Source: W1P20-047 sp051878795 | GTDB lineage: Bacteria > Actinomycetota > Coriobacteriia > Coriobacteriales > Eggerthellaceae | NCBI GenBank assembly: GCA_051878795.1 | Contig: JBJEKU010000048.1 | Location: forward strand, 1-15,151 | Direction of reading: 5' to 3' | DNA: 15,151 bases | In this document: piece after piece, positions 13,729-15,151 of the stretch | How the letters are laid out: every line of letters starts with the position of its first letter | How positions within the stretch are numbered: the stretch's first letter is position 1 | Position numbers and translations under genes: made by a program | The notes under the pieces: model-generated | What the model was told of the DNA's origin: nothing | Seen by the model: the letters and a program-made list of their open reading frames with translations, nothing else | The model's database searches: none

Positions 13729-13787
13729 TGCGGAAATGGGGCCTTCCGCCCATTTCGCATGGAAAAAGGGCTTCAATGCGATAGAAT
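13729..13787 (+). promoter_or_regulatory. Hairpin abutting a candidate promoter of the surface protein
   Basis: TGCGGAAATGGG (13729-13740) pairs with CCCATTTCGCA (13749-13759) with one bulged G and an 8-nt loop. Directly after it are a weak -35 (TGGAAA, 13760-13765) and a good -10 (TAGAAT, 13782-13787), 16 bp apart and about 67 bp before the start codon. The dyad could be a regulator site touching the promoter. The rest of the 244-bp gap shows no gene. Confidence 0.45.
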
Positions 13788-13853
13788 TACAACACCATGT
13801 TTGTTTGATGGCGTACTGCGGGTTTTTCCGCCTGCATGAAGAAAGAGGTTGGA

Positions 13854-14468
13854 ATGAAGAAGAAAGTCCTGGCGCTCGCAACTGCGATGGCAATCTCCAT
13901 GGGCCTTCCCACTATGGCATTTGCCGCTCAGTACAACAGCCCTTCGGGTACCACTGCAACCGATCCCAACGGTATCGCCCTCACCGTTTCCGGCGGTACC
14001 GTGTTCGGCGACGGTTTCATCCATGTCGATCCTGTAAACGATGCTGCCTCCAATGTTCCTGAAGGTGCAAATGTGCTGGCCACCTTCCATGTATGGGGCG
14101 ACGAAGGGGTCGAATTCGACAAGCTTACCCTCACTTTCAATGTGGGTGCTCAGTATGCGGGCAAGACGGTGACCATGTACATCCAGTACGATGACGGCAC
14201 CACCGAAGTGAAGGAAGCAGTCGTCGAGCCCGATGGCACCATCACCCTTGAAGTAACCAAGGCCTGCACCATCTCCCTTGTTGTTGATGAGGTAATCGCT
14301 CCCGCCAATGGCCAGGGCGGCGTTACCGCAACCGGTGTGAAGGTGGACTCCGGTTCCAAGTCCCCCCAGACTGGCGCGGGTATGGGTGCTGTTGCCTGTG
14401 TGACCGTGGCTATGGCTGCCGGTGCCGGTGCGACCGCCTTCGCCCTTCGCAAGAGGCTTTCCGAATAA
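13854..14468 (+). CDS. Secreted surface protein with SPQTG sortase signal
   Basis: A 204-residue exported protein of unknown function. Residues 1-24 form a signal peptide (MKKKVLALATAMAISMG, cleavage after AFA). The mature part (about 25-165) is acidic, Thr/Val/Gly-rich and looks beta-rich. The C-terminus is a cell-wall sorting signal: SPQTG (170-174), a hydrophobic helix (about 178-197) and the basic tail RKR. SPQTG replaces the first Leu of LPXTG with Ser. The ATG at 13854 is preferred because AAGAGG precedes it by five bases; the upstream ATG at 13836 has no such site. The class B sortase gene begins 123 bp after the stop, so it is a plausible anchoring enzyme. A terminator separates the two genes. 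Confidence 0.85.
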   Translation: MKKKVLALATAMAISMGLPTMAFAAQYNSPSGTTATDPNGIALTVSGGTVFGDGFIHVDPVNDAASNVPEGANVLATFHVWGDEGVEFDKLTLTFNVGAQYAGKTVTMYIQYDDGTTEVKEAVVEPDGTITLEVTKACTISLVVDEVIAPANGQGGVTATGVKVDSGSKSPQTGAGMGAVACVTVAMAAGAGATAFALRKRLSE

Positions 14469-14527
14469 TCCGTGCTACCAGCGGGCCGGATTCCATCTGG
14501 TGAATGGGAATCAGTCGAAGTTGAAGA

Positions 14528-14557
14528 AAAGGAAACCCGCTTCGGTGGGTTCCTTTT
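14528..14557 (+). terminator. Intrinsic terminator between surface protein and sortase
   Basis: AAAGGAAACCCGC pairs with GTGGGTTCCTTT around a TTCG tetraloop with one bulged A and ends in TTTT. It is 59 bp past the surface-protein stop codon. It may end that transcript or act as an attenuator that leaves low read-through into the sortase. Confidence 0.8.
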
Positions 14558-14591
14558 CTGTTAGAGGGAGTTAGCAGAAGGCGGGTATCGC

Positions 14592-15151
14592 ATGTCCTTT
14601 GATGACGGGACGAAAAGGGAAGATGGCGTGCAGGTTGCTGCCAAGGATGCGGACGCGGGCGTTGTCGCTGCATCGTCCCCACACGAGGGGGTGCCAGATC
14701 CTGGTTTGGATGAAGCCGCTGGGGATGGGGGTTCCCAAGGGGAGGCGACGGCACTCGCGGAATCTGCGCTGGACGGGGCTGTGGGGGATGGAGATTGTCA
14801 AGAGGGGGCTATTGCCGGGGAATCTTCCCCAGCATCCGCTCGCAAGAGCGGCGTGCTGCCCTTGGCGGTTCTGCTCATCGTCTTTCTGTGCGGGGCCGTT
14901 GGGGGCGCTGGATATCTGCTGTGGCAAAAAAGCGGTACCGATCACATCACCTCTCAGGAAGTCGCTGCTGCGGATGCGGGAGAAAGCGCGCAGGAAGAAA
15001 CCCCCAAGGTAAAAAACCCTATAGATTTCGACGCCCTTCAGAAGGAAAATCCTGAAATCTATGCTTGGTTGAGCATTCCCGGGACCAAGGTGGATACCGC
15101 CGTGCTGCAATCGGCGACGGATGACAACTACTACCTGAATCACAATGAACG
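14592..15151 (+). CDS. Class B sortase, 5' part (cut by window end)
   Basis: The frame opens at ATG 14592 and runs off the window after 186 codons. Upstream in-frame codons reach a TAG at 14562 with no other start. Residues 1-83 are an acidic, Gly/Ala/Asp/Glu-rich segment without a signal peptide, predicted cytoplasmic. A single helix follows at about 88-112. From residue 142 the sequence matches the start of a class B sortase domain: NPIDFDALQKENPEIYAWL, then IPGTKVDTAVLQ and NYYLNH. The catalytic His, Cys and Arg would lie beyond the window and cannot be checked. Sortases cleave sorting signals at the membrane surface and join the protein to cell wall or pilus; the neighbouring SPQTG protein is the likely client. 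The acidic cytoplasmic extension is longer than usual. The ribosome site is weak (AAGGCGG, 11 bases away). Confidence 0.85.
   Translation, partial: MSFDDGTKREDGVQVAAKDADAGVVAASSPHEGVPDPGLDEAAGDGGSQGEATALAESALDGAVGDGDCQEGAIAGESSPASARKSGVLPLAVLLIVFLCGAVGGAGYLLWQKSGTDHITSQEVAAADAGESAQEETPKVKNPIDFDALQKENPEIYAWLSIPGTKVDTAVLQSATDDNYYLNHNE

Overview
The window is GC-rich, gene-dense bacterial DNA. Several features together suggest an anaerobic high-GC Gram-positive gut-type bacterium, most likely a Coriobacteriia/Eggerthellaceae-like actinobacterium: a ~1,466-residue fused CoA-dehydratase activase, an SPQTG-type cell-wall anchor protein next to a class B sortase, zinc-ribbon membrane proteins, a DUF6273 domain and a TM1586-type nitroreductase. 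The lineage is inferred from gene content, not from a marker gene. I saw no rRNA, tRNA, CRISPR array, insertion sequence or phage gene.

Layout. (1) 235-1903, + strand: an XRE-type regulator fused to six membrane helices, then a zinc-ribbon protein with a repetitive linker and two membrane helices, closed by an intrinsic terminator at 1951-1983. (2) 2163-4147, - strand: a U32-family iron-sulfur protein and an upstream YbjQ/UPF0145 protein. The gap between them holds three tandem copies of a 41-bp palindrome-bearing repeat; a diverged copy lies upstream of the ybjQ-like gene. (3) 4148-7254: a 569-bp gap with a foldable leader, then a tightly overlapping three-gene + operon. It encodes a two-helix small membrane protein, a 49-residue one-helix protein started by GTG in a 4-nt overlap, and an APC-superfamily permease fused to a zinc ribbon and a DUF6273 domain. 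It ends at a three-armed, apparently bidirectional terminator. (4) 7381-12741: a TetR regulator divergent from the giant fused activase gene. Their 342-bp gap is full of nested and interleaved inverted repeats. (5) 12956-13609: a nitroreductase-family gene. (6) 13854-15151: a secreted SPQTG-anchored surface protein, a terminator, and the 5' part of a class B sortase that runs off the window.

How they may work together. The TetR protein probably controls the activase gene, judging by divergence and operator-like repeats. The overlapping small membrane proteins and the permease look like one multi-subunit transporter whose cytoplasmic tail could act as a sensor. The surface protein is a plausible substrate of the neighbouring sortase. 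The strongest candidates for undescribed biology are the small-protein/permease/zinc-ribbon/DUF6273 operon, the 41-bp palindromic repeats and the structured leader of the activase gene.
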